Shown: positions 1 to 8,353 of the stretch, piece by piece
How the letters are laid out: every line of letters starts with the position of its first letter
Numbering within the stretch: the first letter of the stretch is position 1
Origin: Psychrobacter sp. I-STPA10
Lineage (GTDB): Bacteria > Pseudomonadota > Gammaproteobacteria > Pseudomonadales > Moraxellaceae
Assembly: GCF_021012795.1 (NCBI RefSeq)
Contig: NZ_VFYU01000018.1
Span: forward strand, 175,567 to 239,566
Length of the DNA: 64,000 nucleotides
Direction: 5' to 3'
The notes under the pieces: generated by a model
The model's input: the letters and a program-made list of their open reading frames with translations, nothing else
Databases searched by the model: none
Told to the model about the DNA's origin: nothing
Program-made: the position numbers and the translations under genes

Positions 1-1
1 A

Positions 2-1189
2 TGGACAGCCACTAACACCAATATGAAGCATAGTGTCGTTGGTGAAGTTAGTGTCGTTTATGCTGATGATGATGATTATGCAGATATTATCTATTTTGCA
101 GACTTAGGTGGACAGGTATTCCGTATTGATCTTGATGGAACAAAAGGCTATAACGAAAAAACGAGTGGTGGTAGTGAAAGCCTGTGGGCAAAACGAGTCG
201 TCAGAATTTTAGATACTTCTGAAGCAGGAAAACCTGCTCTACGCTTCTTCCAACGCCCAGTACCTAGTTCTTATAATGTAGATGCAAACAATAATTCGGT
301 AGGACGTGGTGGTCAGTTATTTGAAGTTGTTACTGTGGTATCAGGAGATAGAAACAATCCATTGTCTAAATTGTCTGATCGTCAAGCGACAGAAACACCA
401 AATAAAGTAATTGCTATTTGGGATGTTGATGTTACAAAAGATAATATCTTAACAATAGCAGATACAGATTTGACTTTAAGAAATAGTAATAAAGAAGGTG
501 TTACCTTATCGCAGTTAGAGAAAATGGACTGGTCAGACTCAAAAACGGGATTAACTAATGATCAAAAAAATAATATCCGAACAGGTAGTAAATATGGTTG
601 GTATGATGATTTAACTTACTTTAGTGGAGCAAGTTCAGCAGGGACATCTATTATTAAATCTGTCACATCACCTACAGATAATAAAGATGCTATTGGCGAT
701 AATATTAACTATCTTAAAGTCATTAGCCAACCAACATTAAGAGCAGGTAGATTATATGTTCCTGTTTATAATCGTATGGCATATATTCCTTCATCAAATG
801 CATGTTCACCAGTACCAACAGGAGTAACAGAAGCTCATGAGTATTGCTTACCATTTGGTGTTTGTAGTAGTACTACAAAAAATGCGGCTGGAGAGAGTGT
901 AGTACAGTATAAACGTGGTCAAACATATATTTTGGGTAGTGGTATTAGTGCAATAAACATAGCATCTGGTGAGGGTACAAATAGAGCACATCTTATTACT
1001 CCAGAGCAAGTTCAATCCTCTACTGGTGGTGCTACAGGTGTTCTAGCAGCTGTGAAAGATGCTTTTTATAGTTTGTATAATCTAATACCAAATGAATGGT
1101 TTGAGCGTAGACCAATAGAAGAAAGCAGCTCTAGTAGTAGTTCTTCAGGTTCAGGCACCTCAGGTGGTAGTAGTAGTGGAGGATCATAG
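2..1189 (+). CDS. pilY1: PilY1/PilC-type pilus tip adhesin, C-terminal part (cut by window start)
   Basis: The reading frame is open from the first complete codon at base 2, so the gene begins upstream of the window and only about 395 C-terminal residues are visible. Near the start is an Asp-rich loop followed by a segment resembling the beta-propeller of PilY1/PilC (acidic loop, then DLGGQVFRIDL), which in the family binds calcium and regulates pilus extension and retraction. The tail is a low-complexity Ser/Gly stretch (about residues 366-388 counted from the ATG at 23). PilY1 is a surface or tip protein of type IV pili, needed for assembly, adhesion and, as ComC in Acinetobacter, DNA uptake. 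Two minor pilins follow immediately, the same order as comC-comE-comF, which supports the call. The missing N-terminus prevents checking for a signal peptide or von Willebrand domain. Confidence 0.82.
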   Translation, partial: WTATNTNMKHSVVGEVSVVYADDDDYADIIYFADLGGQVFRIDLDGTKGYNEKTSGGSESLWAKRVVRILDTSEAGKPALRFFQRPVPSSYNVDANNNSVGRGGQLFEVVTVVSGDRNNPLSKLSDRQATETPNKVIAIWDVDVTKDNILTIADTDLTLRNSNKEGVTLSQLEKMDWSDSKTGLTNDQKNNIRTGSKYGWYDDLTYFSGASSAGTSIIKSVTSPTDNKDAIGDNINYLKVISQPTLRAGRLYVPVYNRMAYIPSSNACSPVPTGVTEAHEYCLPFGVCSSTTKNAAGESVVQYKRGQTYILGSGISAINIASGEGTNRAHLITPEQVQSSTGGATGVLAAVKDAFYSLYNLIPNEWFERRPIEESSSSSSSSGSGTSGGSSSGGS

Positions 1190-1191
1190 AC

Positions 1192-1773
1192 ATGAACCTT
1201 AATCTGAATTCCACCATATATAAATACTATAAACATAGGCAATTACATGCTAAATACCATAAACAATTTGGGTTTACTTTAATTGAGTTGATGGTAGTGA
1301 TAGTTATCATTGCTATCCTTGCTGCTATTGCTATACCAAGCTATCGTCGCTATGTGATAAAAAATACAGAGGATGAAACCAAGGCGCAGATGCAGCAGTT
1401 AGAAATACAGCTAGAGCGTTGGCGGTCTTCTGCGCTCAGCTATAAAGGTTTCTATCCTCAAAATGGCGTAGATACAAATGGTGAACCAAAGTTTGGTTAT
1501 AGCGATGCAGCTAAAAAGACTGTGTATGTGCCATTGGGCAGTGATGCTAATAATCATCGCTATAAGATAATCCTAGTTGATAGTAGTGGTAAAAGTTTGA
1601 CAGACACGACAGCAGTAGGGCGATCTTGGAAAATGTTGGCTGAACCTAGAGCTGATGGTCCAGCGAGTAGTGGATATAAAATAAGAATGGATAGTACAGG
1701 AGTACGTTGTCAAAGTAAGGCGAGTGGAATTGATATTTCTAGCTGTGGAACAACTGCTGTGGAGTCATGGTAA
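1192..1773 (+). CDS. pilE: Type IV minor pilin, PilE/ComE-like
   Basis: This is a class III prepilin. Its cleavage site is Gly27-Phe28, followed by the usual hydrophobic N-methylated helix (FTLIELMVVIVIIAIL) with Glu at position +5, then a soluble domain of about 145 residues with a late Cys pair suited to a D-region loop. PilD would cleave and methylate it, and it would join the minor pilin/PilY1 complex that primes pilus assembly. The start is supported by GGAGG at 1180-1184, seven bases upstream, two bases after the pilY1 stop. The resulting 27-residue charged leader is unusually long for a PilE-type prepilin, where 6-10 residues is typical. No later in-frame ATG exists before the processing site. 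It sits between pilY1 and another pilE-like gene, presumably in one operon. Confidence 0.85.
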   Translation: MNLNLNSTIYKYYKHRQLHAKYHKQFGFTLIELMVVIVIIAILAAIAIPSYRRYVIKNTEDETKAQMQQLEIQLERWRSSALSYKGFYPQNGVDTNGEPKFGYSDAAKKTVYVPLGSDANNHRYKIILVDSSGKSLTDTTAVGRSWKMLAEPRADGPASSGYKIRMDSTGVRCQSKASGIDISSCGTTAVESW

Positions 1774-2204
1774 TGAAAAAACTTATTTCACAAAAAGGTT
1801 TTACTTTAATTGAAGTTATGGTTGTCGTTGCAATTATTGCCATACTAGCTGCTATTGCCTATCCTAGTTATCAACATTATGTCATCAAAACAAAGCGTGG
1901 TGATATGATGAGTGAAATGCAAAATATTGCCAGTCAAATAGAGAGTGGAAAGCTAGCACAAGGACAATATAGCGCTGTTAGTGTGAGTGGATTAACTGGT
2001 GACTATCCCAAACAAGGAACAGCTTTATATACTGTCACAATAACGCCCTCTCCTTTGACTGCAAAATGGACAATCACTGCTACTACTAAATCAGGACAAA
2101 TGCAAGGTGATGGTAACTTAACCTTAAATTATGCTGGCACAAAATGTCGAATTATTGATTCTAGTCACAAGAAATGTGGTACAGGTAATGAATGGCGTGA
2201 TTAA
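1773..2204 (+). CDS. Type IV minor pilin, PilE/ComF-like
   Basis: A second minor prepilin. It has a short basic leader (MKKLISQKG), processing before Phe, the FTLIEVMVVVAIIAIL helix, then a globular domain ending in a Cys pair near the C-terminus. I chose the ATG at 1773, which overlaps the preceding stop as TAATG, because GGAG at 1761-1764 is correctly spaced; an in-frame ATG at 1767 would add only two residues. The overlap implies translational coupling with the upstream pilin. By position and size it corresponds to ComF of Acinetobacter or a second PilE of Pseudomonas, a low-abundance pilus subunit needed for assembly or DNA uptake. A rho-independent terminator follows, closing this operon. 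Confidence 0.83.
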   Translation: MKKLISQKGFTLIEVMVVVAIIAILAAIAYPSYQHYVIKTKRGDMMSEMQNIASQIESGKLAQGQYSAVSVSGLTGDYPKQGTALYTVTITPSPLTAKWTITATTKSGQMQGDGNLTLNYAGTKCRIIDSSHKKCGTGNEWRD

Positions 2205-2230
2205 AGTTTTTTTCTATTAATATTATTCAC

Positions 2231-2264
2231 AATAAAAAACCAATCATTTGATTGGTTTTTTATT
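2231..2264 (+). terminator. Rho-independent terminator after the minor pilin operon
   Basis: The arms AAAAAACCAATCA and TGATTGGTTTTTT flank a short loop and end in a T-run. It lies 27 bases after the minor pilin stop codon. Confidence 0.85.
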
Positions 2265-2475
2265 GTCAGCCATTTAGTGCCAAAAATTGTCAGTAACGTA
2301 TTATATCTACATTGAAGACAAAAATGGGTAACAATAAGTGACAATGATATAATGTTGACAAATAATGTCAGCAAAAATTGTCAACAAAATAAAATAGAGA
2401 TTGGACTATTGGGATAATAAAGCAATGGATTTTGACTGAGTTTCCATTAATTACTCATAAAATACCGCTTATCTG
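2262..2475 (+). promoter_or_regulatory. Cluster of TGTC/GACA half-sites upstream of the pilin promoter (possible PilR region)
   Basis: About eight TGTC or GACA tetranucleotides, most as TTGTCA or TGACAA, occur between the upstream terminator and the sigma-54 promoter, for example near 2264, 2289, 2332, 2355 and 2384. PilR of P. aeruginosa is known to bind TGTC-containing repeats upstream of pilA. Calling this region a PilR enhancer is inference from spacing and motif density. Confidence 0.4.
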
Positions 2476-2541
2476 TCATTTATCAATAAATAGTACTTTT
2501 ATAGCCTATTGCCACAATAAATCGGAAATTATATAAAAAGT

Positions 2542-2557
2542 TGGCACAGCATCTGCA
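2542..2557 (+). promoter_or_regulatory. Sigma-54 (RpoN) -24/-12 promoter of pilA
   Basis: TGGCAC at 2542-2547 and CTGCA at 2553-2557 match the -24/-12 consensus with five bases between. It lies about 90 bases before the pilin start, giving a leader of about 80 bases. RpoN-PilSR control of pilA is established in Pseudomonas and Moraxella. Confidence 0.8.
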
Positions 2558-2646
2558 TCAATACTATTGAAGCCAAACAAAAGGCTTACTCAAAACATAA
2601 CATATAAAGCCATAATATAATGGCTTTAACAAAAAAGGAGTTCATT

Positions 2647-3090
2647 ATGAACACTCAAGCGCAAAAAGGTTTTACCCTAATCGAATTAATGATTGTTATC
2701 GCTATTATCGGTATCTTAGCTGCAATCGCTATTCCAGCTTACCAAGATTATATTACTCGTTCACAAGTTTCTGAAGCTGTAACTTTAGGTGGTGGACTGA
2801 AGTCTCCATTAGCTGACTATGGTTCTGATAAGAATGGATGGCCTACTAAATTAGTTTCTCCTACTGCAACACCAACTGCAACACAGTTGAATGCAACTAT
2901 TACAGGTAAATATTCTACAGTAACTGACACTATAAGTGGAGCATATCCTGCTGGTACAGTCACTGTTAATATGACTTCTGGTCGCGCAAGTGGTTCTACA
3001 TTAACATTTGCTACAGCAGATGGTGGTGCAACTTGGAGCTGTACTGGCGGTACTGTTGATATGAAATATCGTCCAAATGCATGTCGCTAA
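2647..3090 (+). CDS. pilA: Major type IV pilin PilA (first copy)
   Basis: Major prepilin of 147 residues. AAGGAG at 2635-2640 selects the ATG at 2647 over an in-frame ATG at 2620. The leader MNTQAQKG is followed by the invariant processed helix ([30 protein letters not shown]), an alpha-beta loop, a beta sheet rich in Thr and Ser, and a C-terminal disulfide loop (Cys in TWSC and the penultimate Cys). It is the structural subunit of the pilus fibre, serving twitching, adhesion and competence. It has its own sigma-54 promoter and a strong terminator. The glycosyltransferase gene directly downstream suggests that Thr/Ser residues of this pilin are glycosylated. It resembles the second pilin at 9972 along its whole length but is clearly diverged in the exposed half. 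Confidence 0.93.
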   Translation: MNTQAQKGFTLIELMIVIAIIGILAAIAIPAYQDYITRSQVSEAVTLGGGLKSPLADYGSDKNGWPTKLVSPTATPTATQLNATITGKYSTVTDTISGAYPAGTVTVNMTSGRASGSTLTFATADGGATWSCTGGTVDMKYRPNACR

Positions 3091-3124
3091 TGATTGCGAT
3101 TTTATGTTAACAATATGATTTTTT

Positions 3125-3158
3125 AAAATAAGACCCTAGAAATAGGGTCTTATTTTTT
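3125..3158 (+). terminator. Rho-independent terminator after pilA
   Basis: AATAAGACCCTA and TAGGGTCTTATT form a stem with a GAAA loop, followed by Ts. It separates the strongly expressed pilin from the glycosyltransferase gene. Confidence 0.9.
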
Positions 3159-3253
3159 ATCTAGCCTATATATAATATTTAGTGTAATCTATGGAGACGT
3201 TTAGATATATACTTTAATGGGATGCTTAGGTGTGTAATATAGGAGTGAATAAA

Positions 3254-5143
3254 TTGAAACAATTTATATTAGATAAAAATAAATATTTTTTTACATGTAC
3301 ATTTTTAGTTTTTTTCTTTGCTTTTATTTTATATTTACCATTATTAAAAGCTGAGTATTTATGGGATGATACTCTAATTTTTGTTACCAATGGAAACCTG
3401 GTGGGTGATAAGTTAACTTGGGAGATATTAAGCGAACCAATATTGCCTGGTACCACTTATTTACGTCCTTTAGTGACTTTATCTTGGTTTGTTGAGTTTC
3501 ATATATTTGGTCAAAATACGGTTATCTCTCACTCTATAAATTTAATTATATTCTTTTTAAATAGTTTATTAGTTGGAATAATCGCAACAAAACTTGCTAA
3601 GCTAAATGCTTATCATAGAGCAAATTGGATAGGATTATTTGCAAGCGCATTATATTTATTTCATCCAGCCACATTAGAGACTACGGCATGGGTATCAGGT
3701 CGGTTTGACCAAATGGTAACTTTATTTTGCCTACTTGCAATAAGTTTATTTCTTAGCAAAAAAAGTACTTTTAAAGTTTTTTTGATTGGCGTTTGTTATT
3801 TGCTCGCACTGTTTTCGAAAGAGTTAGGTATTATTCTACCAGTATTACTATTGCTATTTTCTATTATAAAGCCACTTAACCCTGAATCATCTTTTGTTAA
3901 AAGTATCAAAGCTAGTATTGTAAGTAATAAGTTGTTATGGTTGTTATTAGTAGTTATTACCGGATTTTACTTTATTATTAGAATATACTCTATGGATTCA
4001 CTATATCATAGTAAGTTTACCTCCTATTATGTTAATGAAATTATTATTAATCAACTAAAACCATTTCAAACACTTAAATATTATATACTTGAGACAGTCT
4101 ATCCTTTCCGAATTTTAAACCCAATTCATCCAATTAATAGTTTAGATTTAACATCATTAGTATCAAAAGTATCATCTATCATTATTTTTTTTATAGTTGC
4201 TTTTTTAAGTGTTGTAGGATTATTAAAAAGAAATGTAGTTGGTATTTTGTTTGTTTGCTCTTTATTATCAATTAGTTTGGTTCTTCATTTCATACCATTA
4301 TCAATCATGGATAACTTATTTCATGAAAGATTTATGACATTACAGTTAGCATTTAGCTGTATGATGTTCTCATTAATCCCGTACTCTAAAATATTTAATA
4401 AATTAAATCTAAAACAAAACTTAAAAAAATATCTGTCTATAATAGCGATTTGTTCTTGGTTTTTCTATTGTATCGTAACCCTATATTCAGTTATTCCATT
4501 TTGGATGAATGAGTTAAGCTTGTGGTATTGGACATATCAGTCTTATCCAGATAATGAAGTAATGAGATATAATTATTTGTTATCAGCATCTCAATATGAT
4601 AGAGATGATATATTGACTGAAGAGTTTGAAAAAATTAAAAAATCTGATGAAGGCTTCTCACCTGGAACACAAATACTATATGCTAATTATTTATTAAAAG
4701 ATAAAGATCCAGAGAGCTTAAACTACCTTGAAGGCTTAATTCAAGTTTTACCAAAATTTCATAATATGGCAGATGGAAAATTAAAAATGAATAGTTTTCA
4801 ATTATCTGCTAGAATGATTTCTGGTATATATTCTGACTATAGTGGTGCGATGTTAATATTTAAGGATAATCCTCAAGAGGCTTTAAAGCAAAACCAAATT
4901 GCAGAGTTCTACTTACGAGAAGGAGAAAAATACCCACTATTACAATATAGAGTGGCTACTTTATTGATACTTAATAGGCAGGAAGAAGCTAAAGAAATTT
5001 CAGATGAATTGAAATTACAAAATTTCCCTAAAGGTGATAAGTATAAACAACAATCAATAAATGTAGTTAATTTATATTGTTCTAAAGATAATTTTGAAAT
5101 TGAAGTATGTAAGAATAATAAATATTTAGATTATTTTAAATAA
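3254..5143 (+). CDS. tfpW: Polytopic GT-C glycosyltransferase, probable pilin arabinosyltransferase (TfpW-like)
   Basis: A membrane protein of about 630 residues with many hydrophobic helices over the first 430 residues and a soluble helical, TPR-like C-terminus. The first periplasmic loop has an acidic pair after an aromatic residue (YLWDD), and a later loop reads HPATLETTAWVSGRFD. Both are hallmarks of GT-C enzymes that use polyprenyl-phosphate sugars. It lies directly behind pilA and ahead of genes for polyprenyl-phosphoryl arabinose, the combination known for TfpW, which attaches D-Araf to group IV pilins of P. aeruginosa. The specific TfpW assignment is inference from context and topology. 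AGGAG at 3241-3245 favours a TTG start at 3254; a GTG at 3230 is the alternative. The gene is much AT-richer than the core genes, suggesting transfer. Confidence 0.6.
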   Translation: MKQFILDKNKYFFTCTFLVFFFAFILYLPLLKAEYLWDDTLIFVTNGNLVGDKLTWEILSEPILPGTTYLRPLVTLSWFVEFHIFGQNTVISHSINLIIFFLNSLLVGIIATKLAKLNAYHRANWIGLFASALYLFHPATLETTAWVSGRFDQMVTLFCLLAISLFLSKKSTFKVFLIGVCYLLALFSKELGIILPVLLLLFSIIKPLNPESSFVKSIKASIVSNKLLWLLLVVITGFYFIIRIYSMDSLYHSKFTSYYVNEIIINQLKPFQTLKYYILETVYPFRILNPIHPINSLDLTSLVSKVSSIIIFFIVAFLSVVGLLKRNVVGILFVCSLLSISLVLHFIPLSIMDNLFHERFMTLQLAFSCMMFSLIPYSKIFNKLNLKQNLKKYLSIIAICSWFFYCIVTLYSVIPFWMNELSLWYWTYQSYPDNEVMRYNYLLSASQYDRDDILTEEFEKIKKSDEGFSPGTQILYANYLLKDKDPESLNYLEGLIQVLPKFHNMADGKLKMNSFQLSARMISGIYSDYSGAMLIFKDNPQEALKQNQIAEFYLREGEKYPLLQYRVATLLILNRQEEAKEISDELKLQNFPKGDKYKQQSINVVNLYCSKDNFEIEVCKNNKYLDYFK

Positions 5144-5192
5144 TATAATAATATTTAGATTTAAGTATGAACTTTTATGTATTGGTGTATAT

Positions 5193-6083
5193 ATGAAAAC
5201 CATATTCAGCTTGATCCGTTTGCTAAGACCTCATCAATATATCAAAAATACATTTGTTTTTATAGGTGTTATATTTTCTCATTTATGGAGTTATGATTTT
5301 ATTATAGACTCCATTTTCTTGTTTTTAAGTTTTTGTTGTATGGCAAGTACAGTTTATATTCTTAATGATATTGGTGATATTGAGTCTGATAGGAAGCATA
5401 AAACAAAAAAAAATAGACCACTTGCAAGTGGTGCCATATCTAAGAAAACAGCTTATGTAGTAGCTATTATATTAGTTGTATTATCTATACTCTTATCAAG
5501 TATCGTCAGTATTTTATCTTTAGTGTTAGTTATAAGTTATCTTATCATTAATATTTTTTATACTTTATATCTAAAGAGAGTAGTAATTATTGATGTATTT
5601 ATCATATCTTTTGGTTTTATGCTTAGAATCCTAGCTGGCACTGTAGGTTTGGGAATTGAACCTTCTGAATGGTTATTACTATGTGGTTTAATGTTAACTT
5701 TATTTCTTGGATTTTGTAAGAGATGGTCAGAGCTTAATACCATGTCACCTATGATTATTCAAGATGGTTCCTCTATAACTAGAGCTGTACTGAAAGATTA
5801 TAAGCTTGAAACTTTAGATCAATTTATTAGTATTACTGCTGCTGCTGTTATCATTAGTTATGGACTTTATACAGTATCTGATAAGACAATAGAGATACAT
5901 AATACTGGATATCTGATATATACTTTGCCTTTTGTAATTTATGGTATTTTTAGATATATTTATTTATTACATAAAGAAAATTCTGGCAATGATACAGCAA
6001 AAGATATTTTAAAAGATTGGCACTTGTTAATAAACTCTTTTTTATGGTTGGTTTTAACTTTTTGGATTTTATATCATGGTTAA
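5193..6083 (+). CDS. UbiA-family polyprenyl-phosphate phosphoribosyltransferase (Rv3806c-like)
   Basis: An integral membrane prenyltransferase-superfamily protein of 296 residues with about eight hydrophobic segments. The first Asp-rich motif is NDxxDxxxD at residues 58-66, and the conserved segment DVFIISFGFMLRILAG lies in the middle. These match decaprenyl-phosphate phosphoribosyltransferases such as Rv3806c (UbiA) of Mycobacterium, which join PRPP to a polyprenyl phosphate in the first committed step of DPA synthesis. The assignment to this branch rather than to quinone biosynthesis rests mainly on neighbours: DprE1- and DprE2-like genes and a phosphatase downstream, a GT-C transferase upstream. 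It overlaps the next gene by 8 bases, so the block is an operon. Very AT-rich. Confidence 0.78.
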   Translation: MKTIFSLIRLLRPHQYIKNTFVFIGVIFSHLWSYDFIIDSIFLFLSFCCMASTVYILNDIGDIESDRKHKTKKNRPLASGAISKKTAYVVAIILVVLSILLSSIVSILSLVLVISYLIINIFYTLYLKRVVIIDVFIISFGFMLRILAGTVGLGIEPSEWLLLCGLMLTLFLGFCKRWSELNTMSPMIIQDGSSITRAVLKDYKLETLDQFISITAAAVIISYGLYTVSDKTIEIHNTGYLIYTLPFVIYGIFRYIYLLHKENSGNDTAKDILKDWHLLINSFLWLVLTFWILYHG

Positions 6084-7065
6084 TAATATCAAACCTAACT
6101 ATAGAAAATATATAAGTTTTTTAATTTATTCAATAGTTATTGCGTTTATTGGATATATGTTATTAGCATTTTGGAGTGGTTGGCATGATTTTATAAAAGT
6201 TATAGAAGATATTGGTTTTGTAGGTCTTATCGTAGCACTTTTATTATCTTTATTTAACTATATTTTACGTTTTATCAGATGGCAAATTTGTCTTGGAGTG
6301 CAAGGATATAAAGTTCCTTTAATAAATAGTCTGGGTATATATTTAAGTGGTTTTGCATTAACCACTACACCTGGAAAATCTGGAGAAGCTATTAGAAGTT
6401 ATTTTTTAAAAAAGCAGTATGATGTTTCATATACTAATTCCTTAGCTCTTTTGATTAATGAAAGGTTTTATGATTTTTTAGCAATTTTTTTATTAGCTAT
6501 AGTTGGTATTAACTTATTTGTAACATATAAATATTTTATTATTTTTTCTTTTTTCTTTATTGTTATTTTTGCATTATTTATTTTAAAAAAAGGAGTGTTA
6601 GAGTTTTTTTTAGAATTTGTATGTACTTATGATAATAAGGTGGCTTTTTTTCTACGGAGGGTTTTAGAAATAGGTATTAGTGTTAGACGTATTAATACAG
6701 TGGGGGTTTTTTCACTTAATTTAGTATTAAGTGTTTTAGCTTGGGGATCTGAAGCATATGCATTGTATTTCGTTTTAGATTTGTTGTCTTTATCTGTTAA
6801 AATAGATTATGCAATATTCACTTATGCTATCTCTATGTTAATTGGCGCATTAAGTTTTTTACCTGGAGGATTAGGTAGTACAGAAGCAACAATGGTCACT
6901 ATTTTAACATTAAATAATATAAATCAACCAATAGCCATCGCGGTGACTTTGTTTATTAGAGTTGTAACGTTATGGTTTGCTGTTTTGATTGGTATTCTTT
7001 CTTTGTTGATTGTTTTCTTTAAACTATCTATAAATAAAAATGAATCAAATATATTCTTGGAATAG
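6076..7065 (+). CDS. Lysylphosphatidylglycerol synthase TM-like (UPF0104) membrane protein, possible lipid-sugar flippase
   Basis: A protein of 329 residues with about eight transmembrane segments. It contains features of the UPF0104/LPG_synthase_TM family: an early GxxLxxxxLTTTPGKSGE-like segment near residues 93-110 and the late LSFLPGGLGSTEA element near residues 255-270. Members are found in glycan operons and are often proposed to move lipid-linked intermediates. Sitting between the phosphoribosyltransferase and DprE1-like genes, it may flip the polyprenyl-phosphoryl sugar to the periplasm, where the GT-C enzyme acts. That role is inference; in mycobacteria a different protein (Rv3789, GtrA-like) has been linked to this step. 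It overlaps both neighbours (8 and 26 bases), consistent with translational coupling. Confidence 0.65.
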   Translation: MVNNIKPNYRKYISFLIYSIVIAFIGYMLLAFWSGWHDFIKVIEDIGFVGLIVALLLSLFNYILRFIRWQICLGVQGYKVPLINSLGIYLSGFALTTTPGKSGEAIRSYFLKKQYDVSYTNSLALLINERFYDFLAIFLLAIVGINLFVTYKYFIIFSFFFIVIFALFILKKGVLEFFLEFVCTYDNKVAFFLRRVLEIGISVRRINTVGVFSLNLVLSVLAWGSEAYALYFVLDLLSLSVKIDYAIFTYAISMLIGALSFLPGGLGSTEATMVTILTLNNINQPIAIAVTLFIRVVTLWFAVLIGILSLLIVFFKLSINKNESNIFLE

Positions 7066-8353
7066 GATTCCAAATTTAAACATTGAAAGTAGTATTAAAG
7101 TTAATGATATTACTTCAGAAGTTTTTAAAAAAAATATTGCCCCTTATACCATTTATGGAAATGGTAGAAGTTATGGTGATGTATGTCTGAATAATGTTGG
7201 TACTATTATCCAAGCAAGAGGTCTAAATAAGTTTATAGATTTTAATGATAAGGAAGGGATTTTTACAGCAGAAGCTGGAGTTACATTAGAAGAAATTCTA
7301 AGTGTTATTGTTCCCAAAGGATGGTTTTTAACAGTAACACCTGGTACTAAATTTGTTACTCTAGGTGGAGCAGTAGCGAATGATGTGCATGGTAAAAATC
7401 ACCATAAAGTTGGAAGTTTTGGGCATCATGTTATTGCTTTTGAATTACTAAAATCCGATGGCACAAGAATAATTTGTACTCCACATGATAATAGTGAATA
7501 TTTCAACGCTACAATAGGTGGATTAGGTTTAACAGGATTAATTACATGGGTATCTATTAAGTTAACTCGTATTAATAATCCATTAATATGGACTAGTAGT
7601 TATCGATTTCAAAATTTAGATGAGTTTTGGTACTTAAATAAAGCTATGGAGGATATTTGGGAGTATTCAGTTGCTTGGATTGATTTTTCTGCAAATAAGA
7701 GATCTTTAGGTAGGGGTATCTTATATGTAGGTCAACATGCAGCTACTCAAAGCTTCCCGTATAAAAATATCAAAAATTCTAGAAAAATTAGCTTTCCTGT
7801 TACTCCCCCTTTCTCTCTTATAAACCAGTTATCTCTTTTTGCTTTTAATAAGCTTTACTATAATAAACCTACAGCTACCTTTGGTAAGCTTGTATATTAT
7901 GATCAATTTTTTTATCCTTTAGATAATATTTTAAATTGGAATCGTATTTACGGAAAAAAGGGTTTTTTCCAATACCAATGTGTAATACCTATGCATTCTG
8001 CTCAATATGCTATATATGAAATAATGAAAAAAATAAGAAATAGTAATCAAGGGTCTTTTTTATCAGTACTAAAAGTTTTCGGTGAAAAAGAGTCAATAGG
8101 CTTATTGTCATTTCCTAAACATGGAGCAACATTAGCATTAGATTTTCCAAACTTAGGAGAAAAAACATTAAAGCTATTTCAGGAATTGGATAGTATTGTA
8201 TTAGAAGCTTCTGGCAGAGTTTATCCTGCTAAGGATTGTAGAATGTCAGTAGAGACCTTTAGAGCAGGGTATCCATTGTGGAGAAGTTTTGAAAAATTTG
8301 TAGATCCACAATTTTCTTCTTATTTTTGGAGGCGAGTTAATGGTAATTTATAA
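7040..8353 (+). CDS. dprE1: FAD-dependent decaprenylphosphoryl-ribose 2-oxidase, DprE1-like
   Basis: A FAD-linked oxidase of 437 residues. The FAD-binding half includes GNGRSYGD (40-47) and GGAVANDVHGKNHH (109-122), the latter carrying the conserved His region, followed by GSFGHHV. The C-terminal substrate domain has the catalytic Lys (K398, in YPAKD) and ends with the PLWRS...FVDP pattern of DprE1. DprE1 oxidises polyprenylphosphoryl-ribose at C2; DprE2 then reduces the keto intermediate to the arabino form. The residue aligned with the mycobacterial benzothiazinone target Cys387 is Ala366 here. The gene starts inside the upstream membrane-protein gene and overlaps dprE2 by 14 bases, where GGAGG at 8327-8331 serves the next start. 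Confidence 0.85.
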   Translation: MNQIYSWNRIPNLNIESSIKVNDITSEVFKKNIAPYTIYGNGRSYGDVCLNNVGTIIQARGLNKFIDFNDKEGIFTAEAGVTLEEILSVIVPKGWFLTVTPGTKFVTLGGAVANDVHGKNHHKVGSFGHHVIAFELLKSDGTRIICTPHDNSEYFNATIGGLGLTGLITWVSIKLTRINNPLIWTSSYRFQNLDEFWYLNKAMEDIWEYSVAWIDFSANKRSLGRGILYVGQHAATQSFPYKNIKNSRKISFPVTPPFSLINQLSLFAFNKLYYNKPTATFGKLVYYDQFFYPLDNILNWNRIYGKKGFFQYQCVIPMHSAQYAIYEIMKKIRNSNQGSFLSVLKVFGEKESIGLLSFPKHGATLALDFPNLGEKTLKLFQELDSIVLEASGRVYPAKDCRMSVETFRAGYPLWRSFEKFVDPQFSSYFWRRVNGNL

